A stretch of DNA of 26,117 nt from Campylobacterota bacterium (GTDB lineage Bacteria > Campylobacterota > Campylobacteria > Campylobacterales > Sulfurovaceae), in contig QMKT01000001.1 of the NCBI GenBank assembly GCA_003646505.1, positions 1 to 26,117 on the forward strand, written 5' to 3'. Made by a program: the position numbers and the translations under genes. Shown piece after piece: positions 7,100 to 13,486 of the stretch. Below the pieces are notes generated by a model. The model made no database searches. It worked only from the letters and a program-made list of their open reading frames with translations, and had not been told where the DNA came from. Position 1 is the first letter of the stretch. Each line of letters opens with the position of its first letter.

Positions 7100-7528
7100 C
7101 TACAGATACTGCCTAACCCAGCTTTTTAACTGTTCTTTAGGTAATGCACCAGAGACTCTATCCAACTCTTTAGCATTTTTAAATGCAATGAGTGTGGGTA
7201 TGCTTTGTATACCATATTGTCCACCCAGTGCTTGTTGTTCATCTGTGTTCACTTTAAGAAACTGGGCCTGAAGCGGCATAGAAAGTGACACTTCTTCAAA
7301 GGCAGGAGCCATTTGCAAACAAGGCCCACACCATGGTGCCCAGAAATCTACAATAAGGGGTATCTCAGAATTAGCGATAAAAGTACCAAGTTTAGATGCA
7401 TCAACAGAGACTGGTTTACTTTCAAGCAGTGATCTTTTACACTCTCCACAATTGGCTTTAGCATACGATTCCTTTTTAGGAATACGGTTTACTTTGAGGC
7501 AATGAGGACAAACGACATTAACATTCAT
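7100..7528 (-). CDS. trxC: Thioredoxin 2 (zinc-ribbon thioredoxin)
   Basis: This 142-residue protein carries an N-terminal zinc ribbon (Cys7-x2-Cys10 and Cys27-x2-Cys30) followed by a thioredoxin fold with active site WCGPC at residues 66-70 and the cis-Pro motif SIPTL. It is a cytosolic disulfide reductase. In E. coli TrxC is induced by oxidative stress and the zinc ribbon modulates its redox potential. The gene opens a minus-strand operon with the two-component system. It has an extended -10 promoter at 7579-7571 and GGAG just before the ATG. msrA, whose product is normally recycled by thioredoxin, is transcribed divergently from the same intergenic region. Confidence 0.93.
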   Translation of the reverse strand: MNVNVVCPHCLKVNRIPKKESYAKANCGECKRSLLESKPVSVDASKLGTFIANSEIPLIVDFWAPWCGPCLQMAPAFEEVSLSMPLQAQFLKVNTDEQQALGGQYGIQSIPTLIAFKNAKELDRVSGALPKEQLKSWVRQYL

Positions 7529-7569
7529 AGATAATCTCCATATATTACATTAATTTTTAATTTCTTAGC

Positions 7570-7579
7570 TATTATAGCA
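7570..7579. promoter_or_regulatory. Overlapping divergent -10 boxes of trxC and msrA
   Basis: The minus strand reads TGC-TATAAT (7579-7571), an extended -10 with predicted start near 7564 for trxC. The plus strand of the same bases reads TATTAT (7570-7575), with predicted start near 7582 for msrA. The near-palindrome GCTATTATAGC therefore serves both directions. No clear -35 is seen on either side, as is common in Campylobacterota. Confidence 0.5.
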
Positions 7580-7610
7580 AATAAAGAAATAAAACAATAA
7601 AGGCTTATAA

Positions 7611-8135
7611 TTGAAACAGGAACTCATAGTCGGTGGCGGATGTTTTTGGTGTACTGAAGCAGTATTTGAACTACTAAAAGGTGTCAGTGACGTAGAAAGT
7701 GGCTACGCAAACGGAGAAACTCTCAATCCTACATACACCCAAATATGCACAGGAACTACAGGACATGTAGAGGTCATTAAAATTACATATGATGATGGCA
7801 TTATCACTTCAGATACCCTACTGGATATCTTTTTTCTCGTGCATAACCCCACTACCCTAAACCAGCAAGGTGCAGACAGAGGTACACAATACCGTTCAAC
7901 CATACTCTATACAAATGAAGAGACAAAAGAAGCTGCCGAAGCAGCACTTGAAGCGGCACAAAATGACTACGCTGATCCTATCGTCACTACCATAGAACCT
8001 TTAGATTGTTACTATAAAGCAGAAGCCTACCACCAAGACTACTACAGACAAAATCAGATGCAAGGGTATTGCATGGCAGTGATACCGCCAAAGTTGGCTA
8101 AACTCAAAGCAAAATTTGGGAAAGAGATGGCGTAG
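7611..8135 (+). CDS. msrA: Peptide-methionine (S)-S-oxide reductase
   Basis: This 174-residue enzyme reduces the S-epimer of oxidised methionine in proteins. The catalytic motif GGCFWC is at residues 9-14 with nucleophile Cys11. The C-terminal YYRQNQMQGYCMAVI supplies a probable resolving Cys, and no fused MsrB domain is present. The start is TTG at 7611: the preceding in-frame codon is a stop (7608-7610), no ATG exists before the catalytic motif, and AAAGG lies 7 nt upstream. Divergence from trxC fits the biochemistry, since thioredoxin regenerates MsrA. The stop codon lies in the arm of a shared terminator hairpin. Confidence 0.94.
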   Translation: MKQELIVGGGCFWCTEAVFELLKGVSDVESGYANGETLNPTYTQICTGTTGHVEVIKITYDDGIITSDTLLDIFFLVHNPTTLNQQGADRGTQYRSTILYTNEETKEAAEAALEAAQNDYADPIVTTIEPLDCYYKAEAYHQDYYRQNQMQGYCMAVIPPKLAKLKAKFGKEMA

Positions 8136-8158
8136 AGATAAAACCTATATATCTCTAC
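8132..8158. terminator. Shared terminator whose two arms contain both convergent stop codons
   Basis: A perfect 9-bp stem (GTAGAGATA / TATCTCTAC, 9-nt loop) spans the junction of msrA and the convergent gene. The TAG of msrA (8133-8135) is in the left arm and the TAG of the minus-strand gene (8157-8155) is in the right arm. Confidence 0.5.
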
Positions 8159-8595
8159 ACAAATAACTGTTTATTGATTTTTGTTAAATGACTAAGTTCT
8201 TTTAATGTATAAGGATCCAAAGATGTTTGTTTTATCTTAGAAACCATTCCTACAAGATGGTCATAACTTTTAAAATCTAACGTTTGTTTATGTAATGCTG
8301 CATGACTCAAATACTCTAAGACTTCATTTTTAGTCACAATGTTTTGCATCTGTAGTGTTTCCATCATCATAGCCAACAACATCTCATCTTCTTCACTCAC
8401 AAGGTTTGAAGCCATTTCTTCTGCCACATCCTCATCTAAACCACGGTTATGTAAAATAGTTGAAATATTAGAAACGACAGATTGATTAATATGTTGACTT
8501 TGTATTACCGTATGATGTACGGTCTCCGCTATAACCGGATTTAAAACCAACCCTGAGATGATAAGTGTAAGCGTTATAAATTTTTGTTTATTCAT
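8155..8595 (-). CDS. Exported protein of unknown function
   Basis: This 146-residue protein has a Sec signal peptide (MNKQKFITLTLIISG, cleavage near VIAE, residue ~24). The mature part is predicted mostly helical and acidic, with a Met-rich stretch (EEDEMLLAMMMETLQMQ) and no Cys. I do not recognise a family. AAAGGAT precedes the ATG. It follows the two coiled-coil genes by 64 nt on the same strand and may be their operon partner. Confidence 0.65.
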   Translation of the reverse strand: MNKQKFITLTLIISGLVLNPVIAETVHHTVIQSQHINQSVVSNISTILHNRGLDEDVAEEMASNLVSEEDEMLLAMMMETLQMQNIVTKNEVLEYLSHAALHKQTLDFKSYDHLVGMVSKIKQTSLDPYTLKELSHLTKINKQLFV

Positions 8596-8659
8596 TCTAA
8601 AATCCTTTTGAACTATTGTAGTTAAATAAGGTAAATGAAATAATAGAACTTTATTTTTA

Positions 8660-9310
8660 CTAAGATTCTTTTTCTAAAATGGTAGTATCGACTATCTCTT
8701 CAGTATTCACATTATTGACTAACCCAAGCTGTGGCAATTGATGTAGTTTAGTTGATGTAAAATGTTCTTTTTCAAGTTCTAACTCTTTTATATTTTCTTT
8801 TAATGTATCGATATATTGTCTTTTAGGTTCCAGAATTGTAAGTGTGTTAATACGTTCTAATTCATGGCTAAGATATGCTATTTCAAGCGCTTCTATTTTC
8901 TCTTGTATTTTATACAGTTCTCTTCTTTTTTTAACAAGTAGTTTTGCATATCCTGCTTCATCTACCAGCTCTTTATACTCTGTGTTAAGTTCTTCTATAG
9001 AATAGAGTTTTTGCATAAACTCATCTTGGTGTTGTTCTAGTACTCTATTGTCTATGGCTAACTCCTGTTCCAACGCCACGAGTACCTTTTCTTCTTTTTG
9101 TTTATCATTTACTGCTTTTTCTATACAATTTAGTAGTTTTTCTATCTCTACATTATATCTGCTTATCCCCTCTGCATAAGCTATGGCACCTTGTTTATAA
9201 TAGTTGTCTATTTCGTTAATGATTTCGGGAACAGATGTAGCGGTAGAAGATGTGAGAGTAAGTGTATTTTGTATATTTTCTGTTATATATTTTTTGTTAT
9301 CCTTCATCAT
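8660..9310 (-). CDS. Coiled-coil protein of unknown function
   Basis: This 216-residue protein lacks a signal peptide or membrane segment. Apart from the first ~25 residues (Thr/Ser-rich) and the last ~25, it is almost continuous Glu/Lys/Leu-rich heptad-like sequence (for example EEKVLVALEQELAID and KKRRELYKIQEKIEALE), predicting a long coiled coil. It starts 1 nt after the stop of the upstream membrane-anchored coiled-coil gene, so the two products probably act together. The start is one of two consecutive ATGs. No enzyme motif is visible. Confidence 0.65.
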   Translation of the reverse strand: MMKDNKKYITENIQNTLTLTSSTATSVPEIINEIDNYYKQGAIAYAEGISRYNVEIEKLLNCIEKAVNDKQKEEKVLVALEQELAIDNRVLEQHQDEFMQKLYSIEELNTEYKELVDEAGYAKLLVKKRRELYKIQEKIEALEIAYLSHELERINTLTILEPKRQYIDTLKENIKELELEKEHFTSTKLHQLPQLGLVNNVNTEEIVDTTILEKES

Positions 9311-9311
9311 A

Positions 9312-9752
9312 TCAATCCAGATTTACGCGTTTGAGCTGTTGTTCTCTTTTATTTTTGCAGGCTTCTAATTTAGCTACTACTTGGTTTTTAGTACCATCAT
9401 TTATCTTCTCTTCCAAGGTAGTGACAGTATGCTGGAACTCTAAAAATATTTTCTCATTTTCATGTTTTTCTTGTGTGTATTTGTACTCATTTTCTGCATT
9501 AATTTCGCGTAAAAATTTTATTTTCTCTTCTTGCTCTATGATAAGCGCATTATTTTGTTTAAGTATTTTTCCCTGTCTTAAAAAGCTAACTATTAAAACC
9601 AACAGCACAAACAATGTGACAAGACCCATAGATACAATGTATATTTTAGGAAAAGTAATACTATTTTCATTTTCTATAGAAGCTTCTAGCATACTCGACA
9701 TTACTAGAATTAAACCCGTTTTTAACGCTATTTTATTTATTATATTTTTCAT
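9312..9752 (-). CDS. Membrane-anchored coiled-coil protein of unknown function
   Basis: This 146-residue protein has an N-terminal hydrophobic segment (residues ~8-24, ending EAS, possibly a cleaved signal), a strong TM helix at about 36-58, then a charged coiled coil (residues ~62-125) and a basic tail. The coiled coil would be cytoplasmic if the first segment is a signal sequence. AGGA lies 10 nt before the ATG. It is the first gene of a probable three-gene unit with 8660-9310 and 8155-8595. No known family recognised. Confidence 0.62.
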   Translation of the reverse strand: MKNIINKIALKTGLILVMSSMLEASIENENSITFPKIYIVSMGLVTLFVLLVLIVSFLRQGKILKQNNALIIEQEEKIKFLREINAENEYKYTQEKHENEKIFLEFQHTVTTLEEKINDGTKNQVVAKLEACKNKREQQLKRVNLD

Positions 9753-9874
9753 CTTATCATTTTCCTACATGTTAGTTCTTTTATTGTAACAAAATATTTT
9801 TGAGTTATTAGCCCAACCATACCATTCATTATTACAACATCCTAAGTTTCTTTTCATTTATCAGTTAAGATACT

Positions 9875-10072
9875 TTATCTCTCCAAAGGATTATCCGATC
9901 TCTTCTTCACTTTTTTCTCTTGCTCTTCGGAGATAGTGGGTTGCGTAAATTCAACCTGACCTGCAATAATACATCCTTTACATCCAGGTTCACAGTGATG
10001 ATACAGTTTTAAACACCACTCTGTATCATTTCCCTTTGTACCCATGAACTGACATCCCCAACCAGAGCTCAT
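9875..10072 (-). CDS. Small Cys-rich protein (CEPGCKGC motif)
   Basis: This 65-residue protein starts MSSGWGCQFMG and contains five Cys at positions 7, 20, 27, 31 and 34, the last three in HCEPGCKGC. It then has a charged, probably disordered tail (SEEQEKKVKKRSDN). The Cys arrangement suggests a small metal or Fe-S site, but no family is recognised with confidence. The start is supported by AGGA 7 nt upstream. It lies 12 nt after the acylphosphatase stop, as the last gene of a three-gene minus-strand unit. Confidence 0.66.
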   Translation of the reverse strand: MSSGWGCQFMGTKGNDTEWCLKLYHHCEPGCKGCIIAGQVEFTQPTISEEQEKKVKKRSDNPLER

Positions 10073-10084
10073 CTGCTTATCCTG

Positions 10085-10357
10085 CTATCGTATTTCAAAA
10101 CCATCCGTTGTAAACTCTGCATCATTAATGATCTCATACTTAATGTCTTCTACGTTACTCAACTGAGATCCATCTTTTAATATACCCATAAAGAGATCAA
10201 ACTCATCGTCAAATATTTCTGCCACCACTTCTACTGTGCCATTACTAAGATTTAGTATATAACCTTTAAACTGTTTTTTCATCAGTGCCTGAGATACAGA
10301 CTTGCGATAAAAAACCCCTTGTACTTTTCCATGAATGATAAACCTATACCACTCCAT
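10085..10357 (-). CDS. acyP: Acylphosphatase
   Basis: This 90-residue cytosolic enzyme hydrolyses acyl phosphates such as carbamoyl or acetyl phosphate. The signature HGKVQGVFYRKS contains the phosphate-binding Arg, and the conserved Asn is in YILNLSNGTVEV. The start at 10357 is preferred over the ATG two codons upstream (10363) because AAGGA lies 5 nt before it but directly abuts the other. The chosen length is also typical for the family. The gene overlaps the end of the TerB-like gene, so expression is coupled. Confidence 0.9.
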   Translation of the reverse strand: MEWYRFIIHGKVQGVFYRKSVSQALMKKQFKGYILNLSNGTVEVVAEIFDDEFDLFMGILKDGSQLSNVEDIKYEIINDAEFTTDGFEIR

Positions 10358-10781
10358 ACTCATCCTTTAGTCCCTGTAAGAACTCCAGTATTCGTTGCTG
10401 AAAAAGTATATCTTCTTCACTCTCCACACATTCATGCAATTGCATAAGAAGTTTCATATCTATTTTACCTGCAAAACGTTTTACAGCTTTGGTTTCTTTT
10501 TCAACAAGTTGAATGAGGTGTTCAAAATCAAGTCCATTCTGGTTAATGATCTTCATATGATATTCATTGATTGTATCTAAAAGCAATTCCGCTCTTTCTG
10601 CATCATCACCATAAATACTTTTTGCAATCACTTTAAGTTTCTCACTTTCACATTCACAGATCGCACCATTTGAGGAGACCATAAGTGTCAAAATTTTTGC
10701 TCTATATTCCAAAGAACTGTGATGATACACTAGAAGTTCCCTAAACATTTTCATAACAGTCCGTTTCAAGCTTTTAAACAC
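10344..10781 (-). CDS. TerB-like (tellurite-resistance-type) helical protein
   Basis: This 145-residue all-helical cytosolic protein has a TerB-like pattern in LEYRAKILTLMVSSNGAICE and SEKLKVIAKSIYGDD, with acidic residues of the kind that form a metal site in TerB domains. The match is by pattern only. The start is GTG at 10781, preferred because AAGGA sits 7 nt upstream; internal ATGs at 10754 and 10748 are less well placed. It is first in a unit with acylphosphatase and the Cys-rich small protein, and divergent from the gene at 10845. Confidence 0.6.
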   Translation of the reverse strand: MFKSLKRTVMKMFRELLVYHHSSLEYRAKILTLMVSSNGAICECESEKLKVIAKSIYGDDAERAELLLDTINEYHMKIINQNGLDFEHLIQLVEKETKAVKRFAGKIDMKLLMQLHECVESEEDILFQQRILEFLQGLKDEYGVV

Positions 10782-10812
10782 TACACTATCCTTAACACTA
10801 TTTTAATCAAAG

Positions 10813-10818
10813 TATACT
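10813..10818 (+). promoter_or_regulatory. Candidate -10 of the TauE/DsbD_2-like gene
   Basis: TATACT at 10813-10818 predicts a start near 10825, 20 nt before the ATG. A TTAACA at 10792-10797 could be a -35 but the 15-nt spacer is short. The core AGTATACT is palindromic, so the same bases could act for the divergent gene. Confidence 0.35.
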
Positions 10819-10844
10819 ATAGTTTTACAAAAGGATTATTACGG

Positions 10845-11630
10845 ATGGGGAACCTCGATCTTATTATCATTCTTACCACGGCTTTTTTAGGCAGTGTAGG
10901 ACATTGCATTGGTATGTGTGGTGGTATTGTTATTGCCTATTCTTCCACAAAGATAGATCAAAAAACAAGTTATTGGGAACAGACCTATGCTCACTTGGCC
11001 TACAACTTTGGCCGTGTCAGCACTTACACCATACTGGGTGCACTATTTGGCTTTGCAGGGCAAGTACTTGCATTTACTCCCACAACAAAAGGTATACTCT
11101 TTGTACTCACAGGTATACTTATGATACTCGCCGGTCTTTCACTTCTTGGCAATCTCAAGTTTTTAAATTCAGCAGAATGGTCTGTTTCAAAATACACCTG
11201 GTATCAAAACAGCTTCAAAAAACTCATGTTGGACAGATCCTATAAAAGTTTTTATCTTTTAGGCTTACTCAATGGGATCATCCCTTGTGGACTTGTCTAC
11301 GCTTTTGCCATCATTGCAGCAAGTACAGCAGATCCACTTTCGGGTGCATTAGTGATGGCAACATTTGGACTGGCTACCATACCTGCACTCTTTTTTTTAG
11401 GATTCATTACCAAATTCTTACAAAAAGGATCACTACGTGGTACTATGATGAAACTGGCTTCCCTGCTGGTTATCCTCTATGGAAGCATCACACTTTACAA
11501 AGGATACAAATTCATAGCACACCCGCAAATGATGAAAGAGCGCATGGATAAAATGCATGGGAGTAGTATGGATGGTACATTAACAGGACAGTTTAACGGT
11601 ATGAAATGTGCACCAGGGAAGTGTGGATAA
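10845..11630 (+). CDS. TauE/SafE (DsbD_2-like) membrane protein with Met/His/Cys metal tail
   Basis: This 261-residue inner-membrane protein has about six TM helices. Two family signatures are present: GHCIGMCGG near residues 20-30 at the end of TM1, and GIIPCGLVYA near residues 145-155. Relatives of this UreH/DsbD_2 type occur near cbb3 oxidase assembly and copper-handling genes and are often annotated as sulfite exporter family. After the last TM comes a tail of about 40 residues rich in Met and His (HPQMMKERMDKMHGSSMDG) that ends MKCAPGKCG, almost the same nonapeptide as in the lipoprotein at 3148-3519. This points to soft-metal (copper) handling rather than sulfite export, by inference. 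AAGGA lies 9 nt before the ATG. Confidence 0.82.
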   Translation: MGNLDLIIILTTAFLGSVGHCIGMCGGIVIAYSSTKIDQKTSYWEQTYAHLAYNFGRVSTYTILGALFGFAGQVLAFTPTTKGILFVLTGILMILAGLSLLGNLKFLNSAEWSVSKYTWYQNSFKKLMLDRSYKSFYLLGLLNGIIPCGLVYAFAIIAASTADPLSGALVMATFGLATIPALFFLGFITKFLQKGSLRGTMMKLASLLVILYGSITLYKGYKFIAHPQMMKERMDKMHGSSMDGTLTGQFNGMKCAPGKCG

Positions 11631-11667
11631 TTTCTTCCCTTTTAGTTGGTTTTAGGAGGATCGTAAA

Positions 11668-11691
11668 AAGCAACTCTAAGTAGAGTTGCTT
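11668..11691. terminator. Bidirectional terminator between convergent genes
   Basis: An 11-bp perfect stem (AAGCAACTCTA / TAGAGTTGCTT) with a 2-nt loop is flanked by A-rich sequence on the left. On the minus strand the stem is therefore followed by a short T run, a good intrinsic terminator for the repeat-protein gene. Confidence 0.75.
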
Positions 11692-11696
11692 AAGTA

Positions 11697-12482
11697 TTAT
11701 TTAATATCTTTTGAGATTGTTTTTGTAGAATCATTTACGTTATCAGAAACACTTTTTAATGAAGCAGAAGAATCAGTTGAAACTTGTTTTACTGAAGCAG
11801 CTGCATTTGTGTTTGTTGATTCAACAGAAGCTCTTGAATCATTAGATACTGTTTTTACAGAATCATTAGTGTTTGTTGCTACTGTATTTACAGATGCTGC
11901 TGAATCATTAGATGCTGTTTTCGCAGATGCTGATGAATCATTAGATACTGTTTTTACAGATGCTGCTGAATCATTAGATACTGTTTTCACAGATGCTGCT
12001 GAATCGTTAGATACTGTTTTTACAGATGCAGTTGAGTCGTTAGATACTGTTTTAACTACATCACTTGAGTCTTTAGATACAGCCATTGCAGAATCTTTCA
12101 TATCTTTAGATGCTACAGTTGAAGAATCTTTAAGATCTTTAGTTGTGTTAGTCAATGCATCTTTAGAATCTGTTGAAACAGCTACTACTGTATCTCTTGA
12201 ATCTTTAGAAGTGTTTACTTCCATTATTCTCATGTCATCAGATACTTTTACAGTTGTATCTTTAGCATCTGCACTTACAGTTGTTACTGATCTTTCAGCA
12301 CTTTTTGAAGTCTCAACAGCACCGTCTTTCATACTTACCATAGAATCTTTAGCATCTTTACTCATGCTAACCATAGCTTCTTTCATGTCTTTAACCATTG
12401 AATTCATATCAAAATCAGACTCAGCCTGAACGCTTGTTAATAATGCAGCTACTGCTACAGAAGTTGTAATAAATTTTTTCAT
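11697..12482 (-). CDS. Exported hendecad-repeat protein (17 tandem 11-residue units)
   Basis: This 261-residue protein has a signal peptide (MKKFITTSVAVAALL, cleavage after VQA, residue 20). From residue 70 to 256 the chain divides without a gap into 17 units of 11 residues with the pattern S-x-D-x-x-x-x-V-x-x-V, for example SNDSAASVKTV. The composition is Ser/Thr/Asp/Val/Lys/Ala with no Cys, Trp, Tyr or Pro in the repeats. Eleven-residue periodicity occurs in LEA group 3 proteins, synuclein-type membrane-binding helices, right-handed coiled coils and type I antifreeze helices. Which applies is unknown. AAGGG lies 7 nt before the ATG and a TATAAT promoter lies upstream. It is flanked by its own promoter and terminator, so it is monocistronic. 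Confidence 0.85.
   Translation of the reverse strand: MKKFITTSVAVAALLTSVQAESDFDMNSMVKDMKEAMVSMSKDAKDSMVSMKDGAVETSKSAERSVTTVSADAKDTTVKVSDDMRIMEVNTSKDSRDTVVAVSTDSKDALTNTTKDLKDSSTVASKDMKDSAMAVSKDSSDVVKTVSNDSTASVKTVSNDSAASVKTVSNDSAASVKTVSNDSSASAKTASNDSAASVNTVATNTNDSVKTVSNDSRASVESTNTNAAASVKQVSTDSSASLKSVSDNVNDSTKTISKDIK
11880..12044. repeat. 33-bp tandem DNA repeat inside the hendecad-repeat gene
   Basis: Five near-identical 33-bp units encode repeat units 8-12 of the protein. The block GAATCATTAGATACTG (with A/G variants) recurs at 11902, 11935, 11968, 12001 and 12034. High DNA identity here compared with the diverged outer units suggests recent expansion or homogenisation, and copy number may vary between strains. 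Confidence 0.85.
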
Positions 12483-12514
12483 TTTGTACCCTTTTATTTT
12501 TTTTGTTATGCAGA

Positions 12515-12520
12515 ATTATA
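12515..12520 (-). promoter_or_regulatory. Candidate -10 of the hendecad-repeat gene
   Basis: TATAAT on the minus strand at 12520-12515 predicts a start near 12508, about 25 nt before the ATG. A 7-bp-arm inverted repeat (AACTTAT / ATAAGTT, 12547-12567) lies about 27 bp upstream of it and could be a regulator site. No clear -35 is seen. Confidence 0.45.
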
Positions 12521-12743
12521 GTAAAACTTATATTAGAGTTAACTTAAACTTATTATAACTATAAGTTCATAGGAATTTATGCCTTATGATTTGTAATGTC
12601 AACATTTAGATTGTCTGCCATACATGCACTCTCTTTTTAATACAGACTTGACTTTTTAATACTAAATTAACTTACTAAGTATAGAATCGATATACTTATG
12701 AAAGGAACCAACTTTTTTGGTTATCAAATTAAAGGAAAAAAGA

Positions 12744-13340
12744 ATGAAAAAAATACTACTTGCAGGACTGATTTCATTACCGATGTTAATGAACACAGCT
12801 CTTATGGCTGACGAGATTGAAGATCAGATACATGCAGGAATCAAAGCATACCAAAATAAAGAGTATAAGATAGCTGCAGATGAGCTAAAGTTTGCGATGG
12901 CTCAAATCGACAAACTTGTCCAGGATGACAATAAAAAACTTCTTCCTCTTGCACTGGACGGCTGGACTAGAGAAACTGATGATAATGCTGCACAGGCTGC
13001 GATGTCTATGCTTGGCGGGGGAACCACTATCGGTGCGAATTATCTGCGTGACAATGAAAATATTCATATCCAGATCATTGCAAACTCGCCGATGATAGCG
13101 ATGGTAGGTATGATGATAAACAACCCTATGATGGCAGCTGCTGATAAAAATACAAAACCATACCGTTATAAACGTATTAAAGGTATCAAAAAGACAGAGG
13201 GGAAAAATACAGAAATCACCCTGCTTCTAGCAGGACAGATCATGGTAAAGATTGATGGTAAAAACCTTAAAAATTCTGCCGTGCTTGAACAATACCTTGA
13301 TGCAATAGATATGAAAAAACTTAAGATGTCATTACTCTAA
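12744..13340 (+). CDS. Exported protein of unknown function with TPR-like N-terminus
   Basis: This 198-residue protein has a signal peptide (MKKILLAGLISLPMLM, cleavage near LMA, residue ~22). The mature N-terminus, IHAGIKAYQNKEYKIAADELKFAMAQI, resembles one tetratricopeptide-type helix pair. It is followed by a Gly-rich AAMSMLGGGTTIGANY and a Met-rich SPMIAMVGMMINNPMMAAA, which are probably part of a beta or membrane-contact segment. I do not recognise a named family. The ATG at 12744 is chosen over an in-frame TTG at 12717 because AAAGGA lies 7 nt before it and the signal peptide begins there. A strong hairpin follows the stop. Confidence 0.75.
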   Translation: MKKILLAGLISLPMLMNTALMADEIEDQIHAGIKAYQNKEYKIAADELKFAMAQIDKLVQDDNKKLLPLALDGWTRETDDNAAQAAMSMLGGGTTIGANYLRDNENIHIQIIANSPMIAMVGMMINNPMMAAADKNTKPYRYKRIKGIKKTEGKNTEITLLLAGQIMVKIDGKNLKNSAVLEQYLDAIDMKKLKMSLL

Positions 13341-13368
13341 ATTAAAAGGGTGTTACTGCCCTTTTAAT
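13341..13368 (+). terminator. Intrinsic terminator after the exported unknown protein
   Basis: A 10-bp perfect stem (ATTAAAAGGG / CCCTTTTAAT) with an 8-nt loop begins immediately after the stop codon. The T-rich second arm provides the U-rich end. Confidence 0.75.
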
Positions 13369-13471
13369 CTAAATATTTTATTGTCTAAATCATATTCATG
13401 TCATTGTTATCAAAGATAAAATATACCCTTACTATTTATCTACCTAATATGCCCACTCTAGATAATAATTT

Positions 13472-13480
13472 TGCTATAAT
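13472..13480 (+). promoter_or_regulatory. Extended -10 promoter of truD, predicting a leaderless mRNA
   Basis: TGC-TATAAT is a perfect extended -10 element. With the hexamer at 13475-13480 the usual start site falls at about 13487, which is the A of the truD ATG. No Shine-Dalgarno precedes the ATG, which agrees with leaderless initiation. Confidence 0.55.
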
Positions 13481-13486
13481 TTCTAC

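Noticed and set aside
9262..9789. 175-codon plus-strand frame over the coiled-coil genes
   Set aside because: Its Phe/Ser/Cys-rich composition is typical of the antisense of Lys/Glu-rich coiled coils. The two minus-strand genes have good start signals and a 1-nt junction.
11686..12429. Long plus-strand open frame of 247 codons opposite the hendecad-repeat gene
   Set aside because: It is the mirror of a low-complexity repeat gene. The minus-strand frame has a signal peptide, ribosome site, promoter and terminator, and the plus-strand frame has none.
12648..12685. Promoter TTGACT ... TATAGA before the exported unknown protein
   Set aside because: The spacer is 26 bp, too long for a functional pair, so it was not listed as a feature.
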